A DNA stretch of 64,000 nucleotides, taken from assembly GCF_009690905.1 (NCBI RefSeq), contig NZ_VOSW01000039.1:22314-86313 (forward strand), in the 5' to 3' direction. This DNA comes from Paraburkholderia madseniana (lineage in GTDB: Bacteria > Pseudomonadota > Gammaproteobacteria > Burkholderiales > Burkholderiaceae). Below, piece by piece: positions 17,452-26,600 of the stretch (the first letter of the stretch is position 1; every line of letters begins with the position of its first letter). Under the pieces are notes generated by a model that worked only from the letters and a program-made list of their open reading frames with translations, had not been told where the DNA came from and did not search any database. The position numbers were made by a program, and so were the translations under genes.

Positions 17452-18021
17452 TCACGTCTTGGGCAACGTGACGCCGTGCTGACCTTGATATTTGCCGCCG
17501 CGATCCGCGTACGACGTCTCACAAATTTCGTCGCTTTCGAAAAACAGCACCTGGGCGACGCCTTCGTTCGCGTAGATTTTCGCAGGCAAAGGTGTCGTAT
17601 TCGAGAATTCGAGCGTGACGTGTCCTTCCCATTCCGGCTCGAACGGCGTCACGTTGACGATGATCCCGCAACGCGCATACGTGGATTTGCCCAGACACAC
17701 GGTCAGGACGCTGCGCGGAATGCGGAAATATTCGACGGTGCGGGCCAGCGCGAACGAATTCGGCGGGATGATGCAGACATCGCCCTTGAAATCGACAAAC
17801 GATTTCTCGTCAAAGTTCTTCGGATCGACGATGGTCGAGTTGATGTTGGTGAAGATCTTGAATTCGTCGGCGCAGCGGATGTCGTAGCCGTAGCTCGAGG
17901 TGCCGTAGCTGACAATCTTCCGGCCGTCTTCGGAGACGCGGACCTGATCCGGTGCAAACGGCTCGATCATGTTGTGCGACGCGGCCATGCGCCGGATCCA
18001 CTTGTCGGATTTGATAGTCAT
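17452..18021 (-). CDS. dcd: dCTP deaminase
   Basis: The 189-residue enzyme deaminates dCTP to dUTP, feeding dTMP synthesis. Conserved stretches are [15 protein letters not shown] (about 40-54), [32 protein letters not shown] (about 109-140, with the catalytic Glu in VTLEF) and the C-terminal [12 protein letters not shown] lid. Length and start ([13 protein letters not shown]) are typical of beta-proteobacterial Dcd. A terminator hairpin follows. Confidence 0.95.
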
Positions 18022-18272
18022 AGGTGAACGCTGCTCGACTTGAGTGACAGATGTGTGACGGGTAACGATCCGGCGTAAGGTCCGGGCCGGGCGCCGCCGG
18101 CTACGCGCCCCGGGCTCGGCGACCCCGGCCGAAAGGCGCTTATTTTACGCGATCAGGAGAATGCTGCCGCGGGCCGGGCCTGAGAGCCGTCCCCTGCACC
18201 GCAAAAGGCTTGCCGCAAGGCCATTCAAACGGCTAACCGCTTGCACCGGATGAGACCCGCAGGGCATTGCCC

Positions 18273-18806
18273 TCACTGGCGAATCAACCCGCATGCGAGC
18301 GCGGGGCCCGCGCCATGCTGCGGATACGCATAAGGGTCGGTCGCGTCGTGATGCAACAGGACCGCGCGTTGCAACACCGAGCGGATACCGTCGAGCGACA
18401 CGTCCGGCGCAACGATGAAGCCGGTGGCCACGCCGTTCGCGTCCGCGTGGATGTTGCCGAGATCGCCTTCGACCCGGGCACCGGCTTTCAGACGCTCGGC
18501 TGCCGGCGAGAACACCTGGCCGGCGCTGGAGCCGTCAGCGGCATTGCAGTCGCCTCGCTCATGCACTTGCAACGCGTGATCGCTATCGGGCGGCAAGCCC
18601 GTGAGATTGTAGGTGACCTGCACACCGTCCGAACGCTCGATGAACGTGACGAGACCGCGTGCCTGATTGCCCACGGTGGGCAGCAACTGCGCGTCGGCAC
18701 GCTTTTCCTGTGGTCTCAGGAACGTGCTACAACCGCATAACAGCACACTGCTGGCAGCCAGGACGATGAACGCATGCACCGCCTGCCCGTCGATTCGTTT
18801 TCCCAT
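18273..18806 (-). CDS. SodC-like (Cu/Zn superoxide dismutase fold) lipoprotein with lost metal ligands
   Basis: The 177-residue protein starts at ATG 18806 (AGAGGA five bases upstream). It has a lipoprotein signal with lipobox LCGC, Cys26. The rest aligns by eye with periplasmic SodC: VTYNLTGLPPDSDHAL, VHERGDC, GDLGNIHADANGVA, LLHHDATDPYAYPQHGAG and ACGLI. The first copper His of the usual HxH is Gln80. The bridging His of AGGH is replaced (AGQV), and no zinc His pair is visible. His82, the Asp of GDL and a late His remain. SOD activity is therefore doubtful, and a structural, metal-storage or other role is possible. It is isolated between dcd and apbC. Confidence 0.7.
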   Translation of the reverse strand: MGKRIDGQAVHAFIVLAASSVLLCGCSTFLRPQEKRADAQLLPTVGNQARGLVTFIERSDGVQVTYNLTGLPPDSDHALQVHERGDCNAADGSSAGQVFSPAAERLKAGARVEGDLGNIHADANGVATGFIVAPDVSLDGIRSVLQRAVLLHHDATDPYAYPQHGAGPALACGLIRQ

Positions 18807-18937
18807 GCGATCCTCTTGCCGACCTGGTGGCCGCCCCTGCGGCCGCCGAGCCGAACTTGTGAAGTCGACATGATACCGCGAGACCAGACGCAAATTGGCG
18901 ACTTGGCCCCGCTTTAACCCCTTGTCCGAACGGCTAG

Positions 18938-20026
18938 TCAGGTGTTCTGGACAACGATGCTGGGAAACTTCGAGGTCATGTCGCGCGCCCGCTCGGCGAT
19001 ATGGATCGCAACCTTGCGCGCGATCGACCGGTAGATCTCCGCAATACGCCCTTGCGGGTCGGCCACGACGGTGGGTCTGCCGGAGTCGGCCTGCTCACGG
19101 ATGGCGATGTCGAGCGGCAGGCTGCCGAGCACGTCGACGCCGTATTCCTTGCCCATCCGCTCGCCGCCGCCCGCTCCGAAGATATGCTCTTCGTGGCCGC
19201 AATTCGAGCAGATATGCATACCCATATTCTCGACGATGCCGAGAATCGGAATGCCGACCTTCTCGAACATCTTGAGACCCTTCTTCGCGTCGAGCAGCGC
19301 GATGTCCTGCGGCGTCGTGACGATCACGGCGCCCGTCACCGGCACGCGCTGCGACAAGGTTAGCTGAATGTCGCCGGTGCCCGGCGGCATGTCGACGATC
19401 AGGTAGTCGAGGTCTTGCCAGTTGGTCTGCCGCAGCAACTGTTCGAGCGCTGAGGTTGCCATCGGGCCGCGCCACACCATCGGATTGTCCTGCTCGATCA
19501 GAAAGCCGATCGAGTTGGCCTGCAAGCCGTGGCCGGTCATCGGATTCATCGACTTTTCGTCGGGTGATTCCGGACGGCCGACAATCCCGAGCATCATCGG
19601 CAGCGACGGGCCGTAGATGTCCGCGTCGAGGATGCCGACCGACGCGCCTTCGCTCGCCAGTGCCAGCGCGAGGTTCACCGCGGTCGTGCTCTTGCCGACC
19701 CCACCCTTTCCCGACGCCACAGCAACGATGTTTTTAACGTTCGGCAAGAGTTTCACGCCGCGCTGCACGGTGTGCGCGGCGATCTGCTGGGACACCTGGA
19801 CGCGTGCGCCTGCCACGCCGGGAACGGCTTTCAGCGCGTCGGTGAATTGCGTGTGGATCGCTTCAAACTGCCGTTTGGCCGGATAGCCGAGTACCACCTC
19901 GAGGCTAACCGTGTCACCCTCCACGGCCACGTTCTTAACGTTTTTGGCAGCCGCGTAGGGCTTGCCCGTGTTGGGGTCAGTGACGGCCGCGAGGGCAGCG
20001 TCGACCAAAGCCCGATCGATACTCAT
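18938..20026 (-). CDS. apbC: Mrp/ApbC-type iron-sulfur carrier P-loop ATPase
   Basis: The 362-residue protein loads Fe-S clusters onto target apoproteins. It has an N-terminal MIP18-like (DUF59) domain (about 1-85), then the deviant Walker A VASGKGGVGKSTTAVNLALA near residue 104 with DADIYGPS. The CxxC cluster ligand pair HICSNCGHEEHIF lies near 275. Start ATG 20026 (MSIDRALVDAAL) has GGAG upstream; a GTG two codons earlier is possible. It is divergent from the OmpA-like gene. It is close to metG, as in many proteobacteria, though other genes lie between them here. Confidence 0.92.
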   Translation of the reverse strand: MSIDRALVDAALAAVTDPNTGKPYAAAKNVKNVAVEGDTVSLEVVLGYPAKRQFEAIHTQFTDALKAVPGVAGARVQVSQQIAAHTVQRGVKLLPNVKNIVAVASGKGGVGKSTTAVNLALALASEGASVGILDADIYGPSLPMMLGIVGRPESPDEKSMNPMTGHGLQANSIGFLIEQDNPMVWRGPMATSALEQLLRQTNWQDLDYLIVDMPPGTGDIQLTLSQRVPVTGAVIVTTPQDIALLDAKKGLKMFEKVGIPILGIVENMGMHICSNCGHEEHIFGAGGGERMGKEYGVDVLGSLPLDIAIREQADSGRPTVVADPQGRIAEIYRSIARKVAIHIAERARDMTSKFPSIVVQNT

Positions 20027-20366
20027 TGACACTCCGTGGGGAACACTTGCGGCGCGGTGGAATCCAAGTCTTCGCCACGCGCCAGAATTTGAAAAAAATT
20101 GTTAGACAGCATTGCTAAAACCAGGCACGCCGTGCACCCTTCGGGCAGGCGGAACGCCATGGGGTCGCATCGCTGCGTACTTCATTCATCATTGTAGTGG
20201 CTGACGCCAAGCCTTGCCGGAAGACCCTTCTCCACTGTCGGACCGGGAACAGGGAAGACGCAGGATTCTCATATTGTCGAGTAACGCGCTTTACGGCCGT
20301 CACGTTCGACGGATAGATTGATCGCTTCCACCCGCTTTACTCGCTTCACTCAAGAGGAATCAAAAA
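20027..20366. other. Intergenic region between apbC and OmpA-like gene
   Basis: This 340-base gap lies between divergent genes and should hold both promoters. It contains an AT-rich patch at 20085-20110, which could belong to the apbC promoter. I could not identify -35/-10 pairs with confidence, and I see no RNA gene or repeat. Confidence 0.3.
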
Positions 20367-21020
20367 ATGAATGCAAAAATCATGACTCGCCTGGCTGTTT
20401 TCGCCGTTGCAGGTTCGTTGCTGGCAGGCTGTGCAAGCCAACAAGGTACGGACACCGCCGTCGGCACGGGCGTGGGCGCCGCCACCGGCGCGGCGATCGG
20501 CGCGATCTTCGGCGGTGGCAAGGGCGCGGCGATCGGAGCGGGCGCCGGCGCAGCGGTGGGCGGTATCACCGGCTACAACTGGCAAGCCATTCACAACAAG
20601 CTGTCGGGCGCCACCAAGGGCACCGGCACGCAGATCACCGAGCAGCCGGACGGCTCGCTCAAGCTGAACATCCCGAGCTCGGTCACGTTCGATACCAACA
20701 GCTACGCGGTCAAGCCGTCGTTCGCGCCGGTGCTGGATCAGTTGACGCAGACCATGCAGCAGAATCCGGAACTGATCGCCCAGGTAATCGGCTACACGGA
20801 TAGCACGGGTCAGCCGGCTTACAACCAGACGCTGTCGGTCAACCGCGCTGAAAGCGTGACGGGTTATCTGGGGCAACGCGGCGTCGCGCCGCAACGCCTG
20901 TCGGCAAGCGGCATGGGCCAGAACCAGCCGGTCGCTGACAACAACACCGAAGCCGGCCGTGCCGCAAACCGTCGCGTGGAAATCTATCTGCGCGCTACGG
21001 CTCAGCACGCCACGCAATAA
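20367..21020 (+). CDS. OmpA-family outer-membrane lipoprotein
   Basis: The 217-residue protein has a lipoprotein signal (lipobox LAGC, Cys22). A glycine/alanine-zipper segment follows (about residues 30-75, GTGVGAATGAAIGAIFGGGK). The C-terminal OmpA-like peptidoglycan-binding domain (about 100-210) includes NIPSSVTFDTNSYAVKP, IGYTDSTG and AANRRVEIYL, with the Asp and Arg that contact peptidoglycan. It resembles YiaD and probably tethers the outer membrane to the cell wall. A strong terminator follows 225 bases downstream, so it appears monocistronic. Confidence 0.88.
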   Translation: MNAKIMTRLAVFAVAGSLLAGCASQQGTDTAVGTGVGAATGAAIGAIFGGGKGAAIGAGAGAAVGGITGYNWQAIHNKLSGATKGTGTQITEQPDGSLKLNIPSSVTFDTNSYAVKPSFAPVLDQLTQTMQQNPELIAQVIGYTDSTGQPAYNQTLSVNRAESVTGYLGQRGVAPQRLSASGMGQNQPVADNNTEAGRAANRRVEIYLRATAQHATQ

Positions 21021-21245
21021 CGGCACAGACTTAAGAGGGAGAAGCAACCGGGCGCCGGGTGGTTCTTGCCACTGGCTCTTGCCACCTTAGCCGGAGGCGT
21101 CCGGCAAGCCGTAAAAAGCGGGGGAAACAAAATCTCGCGCGAGAACGAAAAAAATTTCGAACTCTGCCGAAAATCCGCGGTCTGTCTTTACGGTACGTGG
21201 CTGGCGAAGCCGCCGCGTCACCATTCTCCTCTTGTCGTTGTTGCT

Positions 21246-21272
21246 CCGGGGTTAATAGCCCCGGTTTTTTTT
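21246..21272 (+). terminator. Rho-independent terminator
   Basis: The stem CCGGGG / CCCCGG with loop TTAATAG is followed by eight T. It probably ends the OmpA-like lipoprotein transcript. The stretch 21021-21427 otherwise holds only the likely metG promoter, with a TAGAAT -10 near 21386. Confidence 0.85.
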
Positions 21273-21427
21273 GGGCGCTCGGTTTTCGCTCCGCAGGAAG
21301 TCTCCCTGGGGGACACACCGTCCTGCCCTGGCAGCGACCCAGCCGCGGCCCAAGCGGCCCAGCCCGCGCCGGGCGCCGGCCCTGCTAGAATCAACGTTTC
21401 GTCCCACCGCAGGCTCCCACCATCCTT

Positions 21428-23563
21428 ATGTCAGCACCCGCAACCGATCTCTCCGCAGGCGCGCCGTCAGGCCGTCGCCAGGTTCTCGTCACGTCGGCCC
21501 TTCCGTATGCGAACGGGCAAATCCATATCGGCCATCTGGTTGAATATATCCAGACGGACATCTGGGTCCGGACGTTGCGAATGCACGGGCACGAGGTCTA
21601 CTACGTGGGCGCCGACGACACGCACGGCACGCCGGTCATGCTGCGCGCGGAAAAGGAAGGTCTGACGCCGAAGCAACTGATCGACCGCGTCTGGCAGGAA
21701 CACAAGCGCGATTTCGACAGCTTCGGGATTTCGTTCGACAATTACTACACGACCGATTCCGAAGAGAATCGCGTGCTGAGCGAATCGGTCTATCTGGCGC
21801 TCAAGGAAGCCGGCCTGATCGAAGCGCGCGACATCGAACAGGCATACGACCCCGTCAAGGAAATGTTCCTGCCGGACCGCTTCATCAAGGGCGAATGCCC
21901 GAAGTGCGGCGCGAAAGATCAATACGGCGACAGCTGCGAAGTGTGCGGTTCGACCTATCTGCCGACCGATCTGATCAATCCGTATTCGGTCGTCTCGGGC
22001 GCCACGCCGATTCGTAAGACCTCGACGCACTACTTCTTCCGCCTGTCCGATCCGCGCTGCGAGAATTTCCTGCGCGCGTGGGTGGGCGGTCTGGCACAGC
22101 CGGAAGCCACCAACAAGATGCGCGAATGGCTCGGCGACGCCGGCGAAGCCAAGCTCGCCGACTGGGATATTTCGCGCGACGCACCGTATTTCGGCTTCGA
22201 AATTCCGGGCGCACCGGGCAAATATTTCTACGTCTGGCTGGATGCGCCGGTCGGCTATTACGCGAGCTTCAAGAACCTCGCTGAAAAACGCGGCCTCGAC
22301 TTCGACGCGTGGATTCGCAAGGGCTCGACCGCCGAGCAGTACCACTTCATCGGTAAAGACATTCTGTATTTCCACACGCTGTTCTGGCCGGCCATGCTCG
22401 AATTCTCGGGCCACCGCACGCCGACCAACGTGTTCGCGCACGGCTTCCTGACCGTGGACGGCGCAAAGATGTCGAAGTCGCGCGGCACGTTCATCACCGC
22501 GCAAAGCGTGATCGACACGGGCCTGAACCCGGAGTGGCTGCGCTATTACTTCGCCGCCAAGCTGAACAGCACGATGGAAGACCTCGACCTGAACCTCGAC
22601 GACTTCCAGGCGCGCGTGAACAGCGATCTGGTCGGCAAGTACGTGAACATCGCGAGCCGCGCCGCCGGTTTCCTGATCAAGCGTTTCGACGGCCGCGTGC
22701 AAGACAGCGCCATGCAGCACCCGTTGCTCGCCACGCTGCGCACCGCCGTGCCGCAAATCGCCGCGAACTATGAGGCGCGCGAGTACAACCGCGCGCTGCG
22801 TCAGACCATGGAACTGGCCGACGCGGTCAATGCGTACGTCGACACCGCCAAGCCGTGGGATCAGGCAAAAGACCCGGCGAATGCGGCCGCGCTGCACGAG
22901 ACCTGCAGCGTGAGCATCGAGGCATTCCGTCTGCTGTCGCTGGCGCTCAAGCCGGTGCTGCCGAAGCTGGCGGAAGCGGTCGAAGCTTTCCTCGCCATCG
23001 AACCGCTGGTGTGGGCCGACGCGAACGTGCCGCTCTCCTCCACGCGCCCGATCAACGCGTATAAGCATCTGATGACCCGCGTCGATCCGAAGCAGATCGA
23101 GGCGCTCATCGCAGCGAATCGCGATTCGCTGCAAGCCACGCCGGAAGCCGCGGCGCCGGCGGATGCCAAGGCCAAGTCGAAGGCAGTGAAAGCAGCCGCC
23201 GCAGAGAAGGATGAAACGCCTGACATCATCTCGATCGACGACTTCGCCAAGATCGATCTGCGCATCGCGAAGATCGTCGACTGCAAGGCGGTGGAAGGCT
23301 CGGACAAGCTGCTGCAACTCACGCTCGACGTCGGTGAAGAGAAGACGCGCAACGTGTTCTCGGGCATCAAGTCGGCCTATCAACCGGAGCAACTTGTCGG
23401 CAAGCTAACGGTGATGGTCGCGAACCTCGCGCCACGCAAGATGAAGTTCGGCCTGTCCGAAGGGATGGTGCTGGCGGCTTCGGCCACCGACGAGAAAGCC
23501 GAGCCGGGCCTCTACGTCCTCGAGCCGGACAGCGGTGCGAAGCCGGGCATGCGCGTGAAATAA
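21428..23563 (+). CDS. metG: Methionyl-tRNA synthetase
   Basis: The 711-residue enzyme charges tRNA-Met in the cytoplasm. Class I signatures are HIGHLVEYI (about residues 34-42) and KMSKSRG (about 347-353). The connective peptide carries the CPKCGAKDQYGDSCEVC zinc knuckle (about 157-173). An anticodon-binding helical region follows. Residues about 605-711 form the EMAP/Trbp111-like tRNA-binding dimerisation domain (DFAKIDLRIAKIVDCKAVEG), joined by an Ala/Lys-rich linker. Both length and domain order are normal for MetG1 type. Confidence 0.97.
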   Translation: MSAPATDLSAGAPSGRRQVLVTSALPYANGQIHIGHLVEYIQTDIWVRTLRMHGHEVYYVGADDTHGTPVMLRAEKEGLTPKQLIDRVWQEHKRDFDSFGISFDNYYTTDSEENRVLSESVYLALKEAGLIEARDIEQAYDPVKEMFLPDRFIKGECPKCGAKDQYGDSCEVCGSTYLPTDLINPYSVVSGATPIRKTSTHYFFRLSDPRCENFLRAWVGGLAQPEATNKMREWLGDAGEAKLADWDISRDAPYFGFEIPGAPGKYFYVWLDAPVGYYASFKNLAEKRGLDFDAWIRKGSTAEQYHFIGKDILYFHTLFWPAMLEFSGHRTPTNVFAHGFLTVDGAKMSKSRGTFITAQSVIDTGLNPEWLRYYFAAKLNSTMEDLDLNLDDFQARVNSDLVGKYVNIASRAAGFLIKRFDGRVQDSAMQHPLLATLRTAVPQIAANYEAREYNRALRQTMELADAVNAYVDTAKPWDQAKDPANAAALHETCSVSIEAFRLLSLALKPVLPKLAEAVEAFLAIEPLVWADANVPLSSTRPINAYKHLMTRVDPKQIEALIAANRDSLQATPEAAAPADAKAKSKAVKAAAAEKDETPDIISIDDFAKIDLRIAKIVDCKAVEGSDKLLQLTLDVGEEKTRNVFSGIKSAYQPEQLVGKLTVMVANLAPRKMKFGLSEGMVLAASATDEKAEPGLYVLEPDSGAKPGMRVK

Positions 23564-23597
23564 CGCGCGCGGCGTCGAACGCTGCAGGCATCAACAG

Positions 23598-23634
23598 AAA
23601 CGGCACGCTTTAAAAGGCGTGCCGTTTTCTTTTG
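23598..23634 (+). terminator. Rho-independent terminator after metG
   Basis: A perfect 11-bp stem (AAACGGCACGC / GCGTGCCGTTT) with an 8-base loop is followed by TCTTTT. It lies 34 bases after the metG stop. Confidence 0.85.
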
Positions 23635-23682
23635 TGTCGTGGCGTTGTTCACACCACGGCCACCGCCGTAGCCTCCATCAAC

Positions 23683-26600
23683 TCACCACCGGACCCGATC
23701 GAAGCGCCGCGTGTACAGCAGTTCTATGCCGTCGAACGTGCCGCCATATGCCGCGACCGACCAATAGCGTGTGAGGTTCACCGTCGCCTTGATCGCATTG
23801 CTCGCCGACTGCAGACCCTGCTCGTAGCCCACCACGAGCCACTCGTTGATCGCCTTCGACACCATCACCACTTGCGGATCGGTCAGCCCGACTTCGCTTC
23901 GCCCGATCGAGAACTCGTCGAGCCCGAAGGTCTGCGCGATCCGTTTGCCGCTCGCGCTGCCGAGCAAGGCGAGCGCGGTCGTCATGGTGCTTTGCTGACC
24001 GAGGTTGTTGCCCTGATCCGTGCCGTGTCCGAACAGCAGCCACGAGAGCTTTTCGTTATCCGCCACGTTCGGCTCGGACACCAGCTTCGCGACCGGGAAC
24101 TGGACGGTGCCCGTGACCTGCACGCCCGCCTCGACCTGCTGATTGCGGCGCATGGCCAGGATGTTGATGCCCGGATTGGCCACCGGACCGTTGAACGTAA
24201 AGAAGCCATTCTCGATGTTGAGCTTGCGGCCGAACGCGGTATAGGTCGAGCCCTGCGTCACGCGGACATTACCGACCGCGCGCAACGGCAGGTTCGGCGC
24301 GCTCATCGCGGTGATCGTGCCAGTCAGGCCGAGGTCCGCGCCCATACCGCGGAAACGGAAGCTGTTGCCGAGACTGATGTCGATATTGGCGCGTGGCGCA
24401 AACGGGCCGATCGGCTTGTTGGTGCCCGCCACTTGCGGCGGTGGCCGCTCGCCCGCCACCGTGCCGTCCGGACGCACCACCACCACGTCGTCGCCAAGCT
24501 TCGGTGCGGACTGCTCCGGCATATCGAACAGCGCGTGATCGACCACGAATTTGCCGTTGATCGCCATGCCGCCCTCTGCCCCGGCGTTCGCCACGCTCGC
24601 GCTGCCCGACAGCGACAGATTGCGGTCCGGCGCCGCAAACAATTCCAGCTTGTCCGCGACGATGCTCGCGGACAGATCCGGTTGCGCGCCATCCAGGCGC
24701 ACACGGCCGGTGGCGCGCAACGTGCCGCTCGCACCGTGAAACTCGACCTGCTGGAAGTCCACCAGATTTTGCGAGAGCGCGATGCGCACCACGCCGTCCT
24801 TCAACTGCACGCCCTGGTCGACCATCGTCGCTGACAAGCCATCGCCGAGCAGCGACCCCGTCAGGTTCGGCTTGGCGACCGTGCCGCCGAGCGCGAGTTT
24901 CAGCGCGAGGTGGCCGTCGAGCAGATAGCTCGGCCCGAACAGCCCGCCGGTCGTTTTCAACGACGGCACGTTCGCATTCACATTCCCGCTGACCGCGCCC
25001 TCTTCGTTGACAGTCAGGAAGCCGTCGCGCATTACGAGTGTGGTGTGCGCGTCGGCGTCGATCACGCCAATCCGGCTGGCCTGCGCGTGCACGGTCGCGT
25101 TTAGCCGGTTGCCGCCGCTGAATTCGGCGCGCGCGCTCATATCCGTGATGCCCAGCGACGCCAGACCACGGCCGATCTCGACCGTGACGTCGCCGCTGCG
25201 ACGCTTCAACTGGACGTGGCCGCTCGCGGTGCTGCCGAGCGCGAAGTCCCAGTCGCCGTCGAACATCAGATCGGTTTTGACGGCTGGCGGTTCGCCGGTG
25301 ATTTGCCGCCGCAGATCCTGCAGGCGCACGAGCGAAATGTCGGTCAAGGTGCCCGCGGACTGGATCTTGCCGTGGTCGAACGCGAACGATTTCAGGCTCA
25401 GCACCGCGCCTTCGAGCGTGAGGCGGGTCGCACCAAGCGTCAGGTGATTCGGTCCGGCACTCACGGCGAGCGGCGACTCGAGATTCAGCGCCGGTGTGCC
25501 GCGATTCTGCAGGCGGGTCACGGTGCCATCCCAGCGCGTACCGTCGCGTGCTTCGGTCAATTTGCCGTTGGCAGCGAGTGTCAGATCGAGCGGACGGTCC
25601 TGCAATTTGCCGGTGGCCGCCGCCTCCAGCGTATGGTTGGCGCGCGTGCCCGACAGGCGCGCCGTAAGCGTGGTGAGATCGACGCCGCCGGCGCTGAGAT
25701 TGCGCGCGTCGGTCGTGAAAACGAGCGCGCCGTTCGCGCCGTCGCGCAATTCGGCATGGCCTTCCGCATGGCCGATGCGGTTACTGCTGAACACCACACT
25801 GTCTGCCTTGTAGTTCAGCACGACATTCGGATGCGCGAACGAGCCGGTGACGTCGCCATCCGCGGCGATAAGACCGGCGAGGCCGAAACCGAGGCGTTCA
25901 AGTTCCGGCGCATCGACACGAAAACGCAGCCGGTCGCCGCGCGCGCCGAAGCTGCCCTGTAAGTCCACCTGATTGCCCGCCACCGAGAGATTCGCGCGGC
26001 TCGGCAGAATCCGCGAGCCGGACAACTGGACCACGCCGCCGCCCGTCAACGGCAGGCCGTCATAGACGCTCGGGCCGAGTTTGAATTCGGCCTTGGTGCT
26101 GAAGACCGGGCCGAGCATGCCGGCTGCCGTGAGCGTGCCGTTCACGCGTGCCTCGATCTTGCGTGCGGGCGGCGCTTTGGACGGCCTGGGCGGCACTTTG
26201 CGCTGAACGACTTCAGCCTTCACCACCGCCTTGGCCGTGTTCTTGACCACCGCTGCGGCCTTATCGCCGGGCGCCGCGCTTTTCGCGCCGGCGGTGCTGC
26301 CCGCGAGTGCCGCCGCTTCGTTCGCCTGGGCCGCCTCCGGTTTCGTGGCCTGCGGCGCTTTCGTCGCCTTCGCGGTCCCCGCCGTGGGGGTCGCCGGCGT
26401 GCGCGACGGCATCTGCGAAGTCAGCGTCAACGGATCGAAATCAGTCAGTTGCGCTTTCAGGTTGTAGGTGGAATTCGCGTCGTGCTTGAGCGCGCCGGAC
26501 AGATCGATGCGGCCCTTGCCCGACGTGACACGCACGTCGTTGAAGCTCATGCGTGCGGGATCGAAGGTCACCTTGCCTTGCGCGCGCAACCCCGCTTTCG

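Noticed and set aside
21467..23392. A 641-codon frame on the minus strand opposite metG
   Set aside because: Arg/Asp/Val-rich shadow of metG with no family features.
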